Made by a program: the position numbers and the translations under genes
DNA from: Devosia sp. RR2S18
GTDB lineage: Bacteria; Pseudomonadota; Alphaproteobacteria; Rhizobiales; Devosiaceae
NCBI RefSeq assembly: GCF_030177755.1
Contig: NZ_CP126539.1
Location: 3,842,001-3,906,000 of the forward strand
Length of the DNA stretch: 64,000 nucleotides
Direction of reading: 5' to 3'
In this document: positions 19,754-27,738 of the stretch, one piece after another
Layout: every line of letters starts with the position of its first letter
How positions within the stretch are numbered: position 1 is the stretch's first letter
The notes under the pieces: generated by a model
The model's database searches: none
The model's input: only the letters and a program-made list of their open reading frames with translations
Told to the model about the DNA's origin: nothing

Positions 19754-20788
19754 ATGAAAGCAAAACTGAGCACCGCCGTTTTGGGCCTCTCGGCCCTCCT
19801 CGGCTCGACAGCCATGGCGCAGGACAATACGCTCACCATCAACTCGTTTGGTGGCGCCTATGAAGAAGCCCATCGCAACTGCGTCATCACCCCGTTTGAA
19901 GAAGCGACGGGTGCCACGGTGAACGTCGTCACCGCCTATTCAGCGGATGCCTTTGCCCAGCTGCGCGCCCAAAAGGATGCGCCGCAGTTCGACGTCATCC
20001 ATTTCTCGGGTGGTCAGGAGATCGTTGCAGCAGATGAGGGCCTGCTGTCTCCGATTGACGCGGCTGCATTGAGCAATGCCGGGGATCTCTATGACTTCGC
20101 TAAGGCCAACTTGTCCGAGGGCGAAGGACCGGCCTACTCGATCGCGGCCATTGGTCTGGTCTACAATAGCGAGGCAATAACCACTGCTCCGACAAAGTGG
20201 ACTGACCTTATGAACCCGGACTATGCCGAGCACCTGGTGCTTACGGACATTTCCAACGGCTATGGCATGCTGGGCTTCCTGATGCTCAATCAGGTGCAGG
20301 GTGGTGATCTGAACAACATTCAGCCAGGCCTTGATGCGGTAGGTCAGCTGCTTGACGCCGGCGCTCTGATCGTCTCCACTTCCCCCGAAATTCAGCAGGA
20401 GTTCGCACAGAACGACGCCTGGATTGCCCCATATGCTTCGGACTACGCCTACACCCTCCGCAATGCGGGCCTACCCACCAGGTTCACCCAAGGAGAGGAA
20501 GGTACGCCGGCCAGCTTTATCACGGCAAACCTTGTCGCTGGTCGACCCAACACCGAACTTGCCCTCGAGTTTATCGATCTGACAATTTCGGCGGATGCTC
20601 AGGCCTGCTTCGCTGAAGCGCTGCGCTATACCCCGACGAATTCCCAGACCGAGCTGGCCGAAGACGTCGCAGCCGACGTTGCATATGGCGAAGAGGCAGT
20701 TGCAGGACTGCTGCGCTTCGACCCAACCGTGATTGAAGCTAATCGCTCCACCTGGGTTGAGGAGTGGAACAAGGCCATCGCTCAGTAG
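19754..20788 (+). CDS. ABC transporter periplasmic binding protein, spermidine/putrescine type
   Basis: The 344-residue protein has a Sec signal peptide (positive K-A-K, hydrophobic core, cleavage after A-M-A at about residue 22). The mature part resembles PotD/PotF-type polyamine binders: L-T-I-N-S-F-G-G at the N-terminus, then A-Y-S-A-D-A-F-A-Q-L and T-N-L-type lobes. AGGAAGGGAAC precedes the ATG. It would capture an amine or amino-acid-like ligand in the periplasm and deliver it to the permease pair encoded 277 bases downstream. The actual ligand is not determined by sequence; GABA, putrescine or a gamma-glutamyl amine fit the context. Confidence 0.85.
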   Translation: MKAKLSTAVLGLSALLGSTAMAQDNTLTINSFGGAYEEAHRNCVITPFEEATGATVNVVTAYSADAFAQLRAQKDAPQFDVIHFSGGQEIVAADEGLLSPIDAAALSNAGDLYDFAKANLSEGEGPAYSIAAIGLVYNSEAITTAPTKWTDLMNPDYAEHLVLTDISNGYGMLGFLMLNQVQGGDLNNIQPGLDAVGQLLDAGALIVSTSPEIQQEFAQNDAWIAPYASDYAYTLRNAGLPTRFTQGEEGTPASFITANLVAGRPNTELALEFIDLTISADAQACFAEALRYTPTNSQTELAEDVAADVAYGEEAVAGLLRFDPTVIEANRSTWVEEWNKAIAQ

Positions 20789-20808
20789 CGCTGAGCACAC
20801 TTGAATCT

Positions 20809-20870
20809 GAGCGCTCCCGGCGTTCTGCATCCCCGCCTTATCGGGCCGGAATGCTGACCTGGGGGCGCTC
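20809..20870 (+). other. Long intercistronic hairpin after the binding-protein gene
   Basis: GAGCGCTCCC at 20809-20818 pairs with GGGGGCGCTC at 20861-20870 (nine pairs plus one G-U), with a further short stem inside (CCCG-N6-CGGG). It starts 20 bases after the binding-protein stop. Such hairpins often protect binding-protein mRNA so that it exceeds permease mRNA. Confidence 0.5.
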
Positions 20871-20877
20871 CAATGCA

Positions 20878-21057
20878 CTAGCTGACGCCGGCGAGTAACC
20901 TCATCTTCTCAGCGAGGGCGTGCGCGAAAACCGCAATTGTATCTCTGTCCGACAAACAGCCGGCGACCGTTCCACGCGGATCTCGGCCGGTGACGGAGAT
21001 CATCGCCATGTTTTTCAACTTGTGAACCACAGTGCCGGCAACCGCTCGAGAGACATC
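20878..21057 (-). pseudogene. Possible CBS-domain gene fragment
   Basis: Between in-frame stops on the minus strand lie 59 sense codons without a convincing start. They read M-I-S-V-T-G-R-D-P-R-G-T-V-A-G, then C-L-S-D-R-D-T-I-A-V-F-A. This resembles the (A/V)-V-V-T-x-x-D-G-x-(V/L)-A-G-I-L-S-E-R-D-I-V-R core of CBS domains. The rest of such a protein is missing. It lies antisense in the gap between binding-protein and permease genes. The match is by eye and short. Confidence 0.3.
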
Positions 21058-21065
21058 CTAAGCCG

Positions 21066-21887
21066 ATGAACGACCGTACAGAAAACCTGCTGCTAGCCCT
21101 TCCTGGGGTTTTGCTGCTAGCCTTGGCCTTCTTCATGCCGATCGCCCAAATGTTGGCGTTGAGTTTCTCCGGTCCCGAAGGCTTGACACTGCAGCCCTTC
21201 GCACGGTTTTTGTCGGATTCATATTACCTCGGCATTCTGTGGCGCACCGTGCGCTTGTCTCTGCTCATAACCGCGATCTGCGCAGCTATTGGTTTTCCTC
21301 TCGCCTACATCATGACGAAAGTGGGTCCGCGGCTACGCCTTTGGCTCGTCGTCATGGTCATCCTGCCGCTGATGACCAGCGTGGTCGTACGTACATTTGG
21401 ATGGATGGTCCTGCTCAGCCGCAGTGGGCTAGTCCCCGAACTGCTTCGGGATTGGGGCTTTGTAGGCCGGAACTTCGCGCTGATGCAGACCGAGACCGCC
21501 ATCGTGATCGGCATGGTGCAGGTTCTCTTGCCGTTCATGACCCTCTCCATCCTGGGCGTGCTGACGCGGATGGATGGGCGCTTGGAGGAAGCCGCTCGAA
21601 CAATGGGCTGCTCGTTTCTGCAGACCATCCGCACTGTCGTGCTGCCGCTTGCACTGCCTGGTATCGTCGCCGGCTCGCTCCTGTGCTTCACCCTGTCAGC
21701 CAGTTCCTTTGTGACCCCAAACCTGCTCGGCGGAACCCGTATCCAAGTCCTCGCGGCCTCCATCTACCGCTCGGTAACGGCAACCCCTGACTGGCCCTTC
21801 GCGGCAGCGCAAGCCGTCATCCTGTTCGCGGGCATCCTGCTGGTGCTCATTCCCTACATCAAGCTGACGGGGTCCAAGCATGGTTAG
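21066..21887 (+). CDS. ABC transporter permease, PotB type
   Basis: The 273-residue inner-membrane protein has about six transmembrane segments. The ATPase-coupling loop is visible as E-E-A-A-R-T-M-G-C-S-F-L-Q-T-I-R-T-V-V-L-P. It belongs to the spermidine/putrescine-type permeases and forms a heterodimer with the next gene's product. It overlaps that gene by eight bases. Transport substrate is inferred from the partner binding protein. Confidence 0.88.
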   Translation: MNDRTENLLLALPGVLLLALAFFMPIAQMLALSFSGPEGLTLQPFARFLSDSYYLGILWRTVRLSLLITAICAAIGFPLAYIMTKVGPRLRLWLVVMVILPLMTSVVVRTFGWMVLLSRSGLVPELLRDWGFVGRNFALMQTETAIVIGMVQVLLPFMTLSILGVLTRMDGRLEEAARTMGCSFLQTIRTVVLPLALPGIVAGSLLCFTLSASSFVTPNLLGGTRIQVLAASIYRSVTATPDWPFAAAQAVILFAGILLVLIPYIKLTGSKHG

Positions 21888-22683
21888 GGCTATTCCGCTT
21901 GGCCTGCGCGCCGCTGGTGTGATCTTCGTCGCGCTTACGGCACTTTTCCTGTTGGCGCCACTGATCGTCGTGGTAGGCGTTTCAGTGTCGGAAAGTCAGT
22001 TCATCGCCTTCCCGCCCGACGGATTGAGTCTACGTTGGTACCAGCAAGTTCTGTCGTCCGATGCCTATCTGGGCGCCGGCTGGATCAGCCTGCAAATCGC
22101 TGTCCTCGTTACGGTAATGGCAACTCTGATTGGCGGATCGGCCGCCATCGCCATTCACCGTCGCCAATTGCCATTTTCCGAATTGCTAGCAACGCTCTTC
22201 CTGTCGCCGCTGGTACTACCCACGATTATTTATGCGATTGGCATGCTGATGTTCTGGAGTGCGGCTTTCGGCCCGGTAACCCCTGCAGTCCTGGCGTTGA
22301 GCCACACGGTTGTCGCCTTGCCCTATGTCGTGCGGACAACGTTAGCGGTGCTGTCCGAGTCCGATCCCTATCTCGAGCAAGCGGCGCGCACGATGGGAGC
22401 GAACCGTCTCCAGCGGCTGTGGTTCGTAGTCGTACCGCAATGCCTTCCCGGTCTAGCTGCAGGGGCTTTCTTCGCCTTCAATATCTCCTTTGACGAGGCC
22501 GTCCTCTCGCTCTTTCTACGTGGCCCCACCCTGACAACCCTGCCGGTGCAAATCTACGGTCAGTTGGAGTTTTCTCCCGATCCCTCCGTTGCTGCCGTTT
22601 CCACCATCATGATCGCTCTGACAGTTGCTCTGATCGCCATCATAGATCGCATGCTGGGGCTAACCAAATTCGCGAGTTCATGA
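21880..22683 (+). CDS. ABC transporter permease, PotC type
   Basis: The 267-residue inner-membrane protein has about six hydrophobic segments and a coupling loop E-Q-A-A-R-T-M-G-A-N-R-L-Q-R-L-W-F-V-V-V-P. It is the second permease subunit of the polyamine-type importer. The ATG lies within the previous gene's end, and its own stop overlaps the next ATG (ATGA), so the permeases and ATPase are translated in a chain. Confidence 0.88.
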   Translation: MVRAIPLGLRAAGVIFVALTALFLLAPLIVVVGVSVSESQFIAFPPDGLSLRWYQQVLSSDAYLGAGWISLQIAVLVTVMATLIGGSAAIAIHRRQLPFSELLATLFLSPLVLPTIIYAIGMLMFWSAAFGPVTPAVLALSHTVVALPYVVRTTLAVLSESDPYLEQAARTMGANRLQRLWFVVVPQCLPGLAAGAFFAFNISFDEAVLSLFLRGPTLTTLPVQIYGQLEFSPDPSVAAVSTIMIALTVALIAIIDRMLGLTKFASS

Positions 22684-23747
22684 CCATGGCAAATGTGCGC
22701 CTTACCGACATCCGGAAATCCTTCAACAAGACGCAGGTGCTGCACGGCATCTCCCTGGAAATTGCCTCCGGTGAATTCATCTCCTTGCTGGGGGCGTCCG
22801 GCTGCGGCAAAACCACGTTGCTGCGCATCGTGGCAGGCCTTGAGGGCGTAAGCGGCGGGCAGGTCGAGATCGACGGCCGCGACATGACCACGCTCCCGCC
22901 CGAGAAACGGGACATTGCAATGATGTTCCAATCCTATGCCCTGCTCCCCCATTTGAGCGTGGCTGAGAACGTGCGGTTTCCGCTGCGTATGCGCGGCATT
23001 GGCAGTCGGGAAGATCAGGCGGACAAAGTGAAAGGAGCGCTCGAGACTGTCCAGCTGGGACACCTTGCGGAACGCAAGCCGCGCGAGCTTTCGGGCGGAC
23101 AGCAACAGCGCGTAGCCCTCGCCCGGGCGATCGTTTCTCGACCCAAGGTGCTGCTGCTGGACGAGCCGCTTAGCAACCTCGATGCGCGCCTCCGGGAGGA
23201 CATGCAGGTGGAGCTGATCGAAATCCACCAACGTCTGGGGCTAACCACGATATTTGTCACGCACGATCAGGAAGAGGCACTCAGTCTGTCTGACCGCATT
23301 GTTCTGCTCAATGGGGGCCGTGTCGAGCAGGAAGGCACGCCCGCGGAGATTTACGGGCAGCCGGCTACTGCCTTCGCGTCTAATTTCATCGGTTCGGCCA
23401 ACCTGCTGCCCGCCGAAATCGTGGAAAGCGCAGGAAGTCCGCTGGCACGCTTCGCCGACGGACAAGAGCTGGTTCTGCCAGACGAGGTTGTGGTGAGAGG
23501 GCGGGCGACCGTAGCGCTAAGACAAGAGGATCTTACCTTGACCGAAGCCGGGATCGGGCCGCGCGCGAAGGTGCGAACCCGCGTATTCTTGGGTGCTCGC
23601 AACCGTTATGTGATGACGCTGGCCGGCGAGACACTCCGGGCGCTCACCGGCAACGACATTGAATTCTCTGATGGGCAGGAGGTGTCATTGAGCATTGAAC
23701 CTGCCCGCATTCGCGTAATCCCGGCAACGTCTGGAAGCCAAGCATGA
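22680..23747 (+). CDS. ABC transporter ATPase, PotA type
   Basis: The 355-residue cytoplasmic subunit powers the importer. Walker A is G-A-S-G-C-G-K-T-T-L, the Q-loop F-Q-S-Y-A-L-L-P-H, the signature L-S-G-G-Q-Q-Q-R-V-A-L, and Walker B L-L-L-D-E-P-L-S-N-L-D followed by the H-loop V-T-H-D-Q-E-E-A. Residues from about 240 form a TOBE-type regulatory domain. The start could also be the ATG six bases later. Its end overlaps the aldehyde dehydrogenase start by four bases, placing that enzyme in the same operon. Confidence 0.92.
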   Translation: MTMANVRLTDIRKSFNKTQVLHGISLEIASGEFISLLGASGCGKTTLLRIVAGLEGVSGGQVEIDGRDMTTLPPEKRDIAMMFQSYALLPHLSVAENVRFPLRMRGIGSREDQADKVKGALETVQLGHLAERKPRELSGGQQQRVALARAIVSRPKVLLLDEPLSNLDARLREDMQVELIEIHQRLGLTTIFVTHDQEEALSLSDRIVLLNGGRVEQEGTPAEIYGQPATAFASNFIGSANLLPAEIVESAGSPLARFADGQELVLPDEVVVRGRATVALRQEDLTLTEAGIGPRAKVRTRVFLGARNRYVMTLAGETLRALTGNDIEFSDGQEVSLSIEPARIRVIPATSGSQA

Positions 23748-25174
23748 CCTACGAAACCCGCCTCTTCATTAATGGCGAATACATCCTCGGCCAGGGCTCT
23801 GACCTGCCCGCCCGTGAACCAGCAACGGGAGGACTCCTGGCCGAGGTGGCGTCTGCAGATCCCGAACAGATCAACAAGGCGGTGCATGCGGCTCATGCCG
23901 CTTTCGCCAGGTGGAGCCAGACCACCCCCAAGGAGCGGAGCTTGGCTCTGCTGCGTATTGCCGATGCAATCGAGCAGCGCGCCGAGGCGCTTGCCGATAT
24001 CGAGTCGATAAACGCCGGCAAGCCATGGCGGTATGTCAAAGCCGGCGAGTTGGCCAATGTGGCCGATGTGTTCCGCTTCTTTGGCACGGCGGTTCGCAAT
24101 GTGCCGGGCACAGTTGCCGACGGTTATCGTTCGAGCCGACACACCAGCATGCTGCGGCGCGACCCGATAGGCGTAATCGCATCCATCGCTCCCTGGAATT
24201 ACCCGCTTTTGATGGCGGCCTGGAAGATCGCTCCAGCAGTGGCCGCTGGAAATTGCGTGGTTATTAAACCCTCGGAGAATACGCCGCTCAGTCTGCTATT
24301 GCTGGCATCAATTCTGGGAGAATTTCTGCCGCCAGGGGTCGTCAACGTGGTTTGCGGCGATGGACCGACCGTCGGACAGACGCTGATTACCCACCCTCTG
24401 GTGCGCATGATTTCATTGACCGGGGATATTCGTACCGGGCGTGCCGTCCTCAAGGCTGCGGCGGGCGAGAGCATAAAGCGCACACATCTCGAGCTTGGTG
24501 GTAAAGCACCAGTCATTGTTTGTGCGGACGCCGATGTCGATAAACTGGTCGAGACCCTGCGTGAGGCGAGTTTCTACAATGCGGGACAGGACTGCACCGC
24601 CGCCTGCCGCATCTTTGTGGATAAGTCGATAGCGCGCGACCTGACTGACAAGCTCTCCAGCATGATGGACTCGCTGGTCTACGGGGAGCCCAGGCGCGAC
24701 GATGTCGAGTTCGGCCCCCTTATCACCGCCGCACAGCGCGACCGCGTGCTTGGCTTTGTCGAGCGAGCTCGCGCGAGTGGTGCCGATATCGTCACGGGTG
24801 GAACCGCGATAGATGGCAGCGGCTACTTCTGTGAGCCCACCTTGGTGGCTGCACCGTTCGAAGCGGAAATCGTCCAGAAGGAAGTGTTTGGCCCCGTCGT
24901 ATCCATTACGGCCTTCGAGGAGGTGGAGACTGCCCTTGGTTGGGCGAACGCCTCGGAATATGGGCTTGCCTCCTCGGTTTGGTCGCGCGACGCAACGCAG
25001 GCTATGAACATAGCCAACCGCCTTGAGTACGGCGTGACTTGGGTCAACACGCATGGTGTTTTTGCTACCGAGATGCCACATGGCGGCATGAAGAACTCCG
25101 GCTACGGTTCGGATCTCTCCATGCAGTCACTGCTGGACTACACTCAGGTGCGGCACATTATGGTAGCGTCCTGA
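23744..25174 (+). CDS. NAD-dependent aminoaldehyde (4-aminobutyraldehyde/betaine-aldehyde-like) dehydrogenase
   Basis: The 476-residue aldehyde dehydrogenase shows I-A-P-W-N-Y-P-L-L, the coenzyme loop S-L-T-G-D-I-R-T-G, catalytic glutamate in L-E-L-G-G-K-A-P, and catalytic cysteine in N-A-G-Q-D-C-T-A-A-C-R. The D-C-T-A motif around the cysteine is typical of gamma-aminobutyraldehyde and betaine aldehyde dehydrogenases. It is translationally coupled to the transporter, so it probably oxidises the aldehyde made from the imported amine. No amine oxidase or aminotransferase for the preceding step is in the same operon; GabT nearby is a candidate. Confidence 0.85.
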   Translation: MTYETRLFINGEYILGQGSDLPAREPATGGLLAEVASADPEQINKAVHAAHAAFARWSQTTPKERSLALLRIADAIEQRAEALADIESINAGKPWRYVKAGELANVADVFRFFGTAVRNVPGTVADGYRSSRHTSMLRRDPIGVIASIAPWNYPLLMAAWKIAPAVAAGNCVVIKPSENTPLSLLLLASILGEFLPPGVVNVVCGDGPTVGQTLITHPLVRMISLTGDIRTGRAVLKAAAGESIKRTHLELGGKAPVIVCADADVDKLVETLREASFYNAGQDCTAACRIFVDKSIARDLTDKLSSMMDSLVYGEPRRDDVEFGPLITAAQRDRVLGFVERARASGADIVTGGTAIDGSGYFCEPTLVAAPFEAEIVQKEVFGPVVSITAFEEVETALGWANASEYGLASSVWSRDATQAMNIANRLEYGVTWVNTHGVFATEMPHGGMKNSGYGSDLSMQSLLDYTQVRHIMVAS

Positions 25175-25222
25175 GCCAGGAAAAGCCTGCAGAACATGAG
25201 CAAGTCTGATAGAGGAAGCGCC

Positions 25223-26143
25223 ATGCGCATCCTCGACATGACGACCTTTGTCGCTTTGGCCCGGCATCGGCATTTTGGCCGAGCGGCAGAGGAACTGCAC
25301 ACAACCCAACCAGCTATATCGATCCGCCTGGCGGCTATCGAGCAGGAGTTCGGTTGCAAGTTGATGCATCGTACTGGGCGAGCCTTTTCGCTGACCTCCG
25401 AAGGAGAACGGGTCCTCGCCACTTTCCGCAGCATCCTGGCCAACTACGAAGGCTTGAAACGGGAGCTCTCGGATCATTCAGACTTGGGCGCCAAGGTCGT
25501 GCGGATAGGTGCCATCGACTCCGTTTCCTCGACTTGGATGACGCCCTTGGTTGAGGATCTGCACTCCGCATTTCCAACGCTCAAGATTGAACTGACGATC
25601 GAAGGCACCAAGCACCTGATCGAGGGCCTCAATCGAGGCGAGTTTGACGTGATTTTCGCAGTTGATCCGGCCATCGGTGATAGTTTCCGCAGCTTCACCG
25701 CCTGCGTGCTACAGATGACATGGGCCGGGTCACCCAAAATCATCGATCCAGATCGCATCTATACGGTGGACGATCTGGCGGGAATGCCCATCATCACCTT
25801 CCCGAAAGATACACCACCCTACCGGATGATAGCTCCCTACTTCCAAGACGAGCAGGTTCTGGCCAGTAAACTCACGAGCTCAAATTCCCTGTATTCCATC
25901 GTCAACTTGCTGATCGACGGCTTCGGTGTTGGCGCTATTCCCACGGTCACCATCAAACGGGAACTTAAGCTCGGACTTTTACACCAGATCAACGTCAGCA
26001 AGCGCTTCCCCGCAATGCCCATCATCGGCAGTTACAATTCGGCAAGCGAAGTTGAGCTGGTTCGCCGCGTCGTGGAACAGGCGCGGCTGAATGCGGCACG
26101 CTTTTGTGCCAGTGTGGATCCGAACATGGCCTGGCTGAATTGA
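25223..26143 (+). CDS. LysR-family transcriptional regulator
   Basis: The protein of about 306 residues has the LysR winged helix-turn-helix near its start (H-F-G-R-A-A-E-E-L-H-T-T-Q-P-A-I-S-I-R) and a substrate-binding-like effector domain (G-A-I-D-S-V-S-S-T-W). The ATG at 25223 has AGAGGAA upstream; an ATG at 25196 lacks one. It follows the aldehyde dehydrogenase by 48 bases on the same strand and probably regulates the amine uptake operon. Confidence 0.87.
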   Translation: MRILDMTTFVALARHRHFGRAAEELHTTQPAISIRLAAIEQEFGCKLMHRTGRAFSLTSEGERVLATFRSILANYEGLKRELSDHSDLGAKVVRIGAIDSVSSTWMTPLVEDLHSAFPTLKIELTIEGTKHLIEGLNRGEFDVIFAVDPAIGDSFRSFTACVLQMTWAGSPKIIDPDRIYTVDDLAGMPIITFPKDTPPYRMIAPYFQDEQVLASKLTSSNSLYSIVNLLIDGFGVGAIPTVTIKRELKLGLLHQINVSKRFPAMPIIGSYNSASEVELVRRVVEQARLNAARFCASVDPNMAWLN

Positions 26144-26307
26144 CTTGGGACAGCTACTCCCACGAAGTTCAAAGCCACGCAGATTTTGGAAGGTCAACAT
26201 GCGGAAAAAATTCAAACAGACTCTAGGCAGAGTGTGCGAGCAGATCCGATCCTTCCTTTCCGACGTAATCGATGACGACGTTCATCTTGGGGAGATCACA
26301 GTTCTAG

Positions 26308-26421
26308 ATGGATCTGTCATTTCGACCAGTGACCATCTACGGAGGCAATGTAGTGATCGGCGCCGGCAGCGATCGGATCGCCAGCAAGCGAGCAGTTCCC
26401 GTATTAGACCTCAACAAATAG
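26308..26421 (+). pseudogene. Possible hexapeptide acetyltransferase remnant
   Basis: A 37-codon frame reads F-R-P-V-T-I-Y-G-G-N-V-V-I-G-A-G-S before losing resemblance. This recalls the P-V-x-I-G-D-N-V-x-I-G-A-G-S coil of NodL/maltose O-acetyltransferases. A different frame upstream (26200-26310) is open but unrecognised. No full left-handed helix domain is present, so at best this is a decayed fragment. Confidence 0.25.
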
Positions 26422-26527
26422 CCGCACCCATACACGTTTGTTTTTGACTGCCATTGAGTTTCGGCCGCTGCTTAGACGCCATCCACTCCAAACCGACAGC
26501 GCCGCTGGAATGACAAACTTGGGGCTA

Positions 26528-26600
26528 GACCGGCAGCTTTCAGGCGGCGACATAGAAATAGCTGCCGTTTGGCGGCGGTTTGGACGATGGCAGCTACCGC
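26528..26600. repeat. Decayed dispersed intergenic repeat
   Basis: GACCGGCAGCTTTCAGG at 26528-26544 matches 39178-39194 at 16 of 17 bases. It is followed by ATAGCTGCC, a 22-base GC-rich spacer and GGCAGCTACCGCCCCC, an inverted GCTGCC/GGCAGC pair also seen at 7243-7270. The surrounding stretch 26422-26889 otherwise shows no supported gene. Confidence 0.4.
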
Positions 26601-26934
26601 CCCCTACCTGCCGCCCAGACCACGATTTCCCTAGATCTGCCATTCAGTGCATATGGCTGCGGCTGCACCACGCCGTTTAGCTGAAACGCATCAGAACAAC
26701 CGCGTCGAGGTCCGCCACGAGTTTGTCGATGTGGCGCAGTACCGATGCGGTTCCGCCCAGACCAGAATAACAGCCGTGCCGGATGCCCCGAGAGGCGAGG
26801 CCTTGATGAACGACAACGGAATCGAAAAAAGCGGAACCATGAGGAGACTTCAGATCACGCGTTGAAAGCTTGCCCTTGCAACCCAAGCCGTGACGCGACA
26901 GGATCCTGAGGGGGAGACTTTGCGCTTCAGTGCT

Positions 26935-27096
26935 ATGTGCTCCGATGCTCGGAAGAAGGAAAAATCATTGCTCGATTTCAACATTGGGGAGGTTATCTAC
27001 TCGAGCAAAGACCTCAGACAACATGAAGACAAACCATACCTGAGTGCGTTCAAGCAGCTCCTGGAGTGGCTAAGTTCGATTGGAAGTCAACGATGA
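26935..27096 (+). CDS. Hypothetical protein, first gene of a coupled pair
   Basis: A 53-residue, charged protein starts at the ATG giving M-C-S-D-A-R-K-K-E-K; an in-frame GTG at 26890 would add 15 residues. The C-terminal half (Y-L-S-A-F-K-Q-L-L-E-W-L) looks helical. I recognise no family. Its TGA overlaps the ATG of the next gene (ATGA), an arrangement that argues for two real co-translated genes in an otherwise poorly coding stretch. Confidence 0.45.
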   Translation: MCSDARKKEKSLLDFNIGEVIYSSKDLRQHEDKPYLSAFKQLLEWLSSIGSQR

Positions 27097-27437
27097 TCGG
27101 CTCAGCGGTCGCACCGCGAGGAAGGACTTTGGTGGCGGAAGTTCAAGAAGCATTGGTCGAGGGTGTTCGTCGCTGTCGCGTGGGCACACTCGAACGGCCT
27201 TTCGATGACCTGCAAAGTACGCGAAAGTGGTACTTCGATCATCTTGAGGAGCGTATATCCTCAAGTGCGAATGTTCCCGACTGCATCCTCCTCAACTGGC
27301 ACAATCAGATTGTCGCTCGTATTACGCCGGATGGAAAGATTCATTCTCACCGTTGTTCAGGTGAAGCTACATGCCAGGCGTCAGAAATCTCACCAGAGAA
27401 GTGGCAACTTGCGATGATGAAGTGGCTGGGTGGTTGA
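27093..27437 (+). CDS. Hypothetical protein, second gene of a coupled pair
   Basis: A 114-residue protein is predicted. Its ATG overlaps the previous stop and has TGGAAG nine bases upstream. It has an N-terminal helix (L-V-A-E-V-Q-E-A-L-V-E-G), a tryptophan-containing middle (R-K-W-Y-F-D-H-L-E-E-R-I) and a strand-like part N-W-H-N-Q-I-V-A-R-I-T-P-D-G-K-I-H, plus two cysteines near residues 89 and 94. No family is recognised. The 301 bases after it (27438-27738) contain no feature I can support. Confidence 0.5.
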   Translation: MIGSAVAPRGRTLVAEVQEALVEGVRRCRVGTLERPFDDLQSTRKWYFDHLEERISSSANVPDCILLNWHNQIVARITPDGKIHSHRCSGEATCQASEISPEKWQLAMMKWLGG

Positions 27438-27738
27438 GGTAAGACGCCTCTTTTTGATCTAAGTCCAACTGATGCGGGACTCATCAAAGGGCATTGCTTA
27501 GAGGCGCAACTATTTGCGGCCTGAAAGCAGCGCGAGGCCGGCTACTCACTACGCTTTATCTCCTCGCTCTCCTGCACACGTATCGCTGCTAAGAATGCCT
27601 TGAGGCGCGCTCCCCATGCGCATACTGGCCAAGCACCTGCAGGAAAGGTAATCAACTGACTTCGGCGCCGATGCCGGCCGCACACCTCTCCCCGAGCTAT
27701 GAGCTCTGCAGTCCAATTCCACAGGTTTGAGATTCTAT

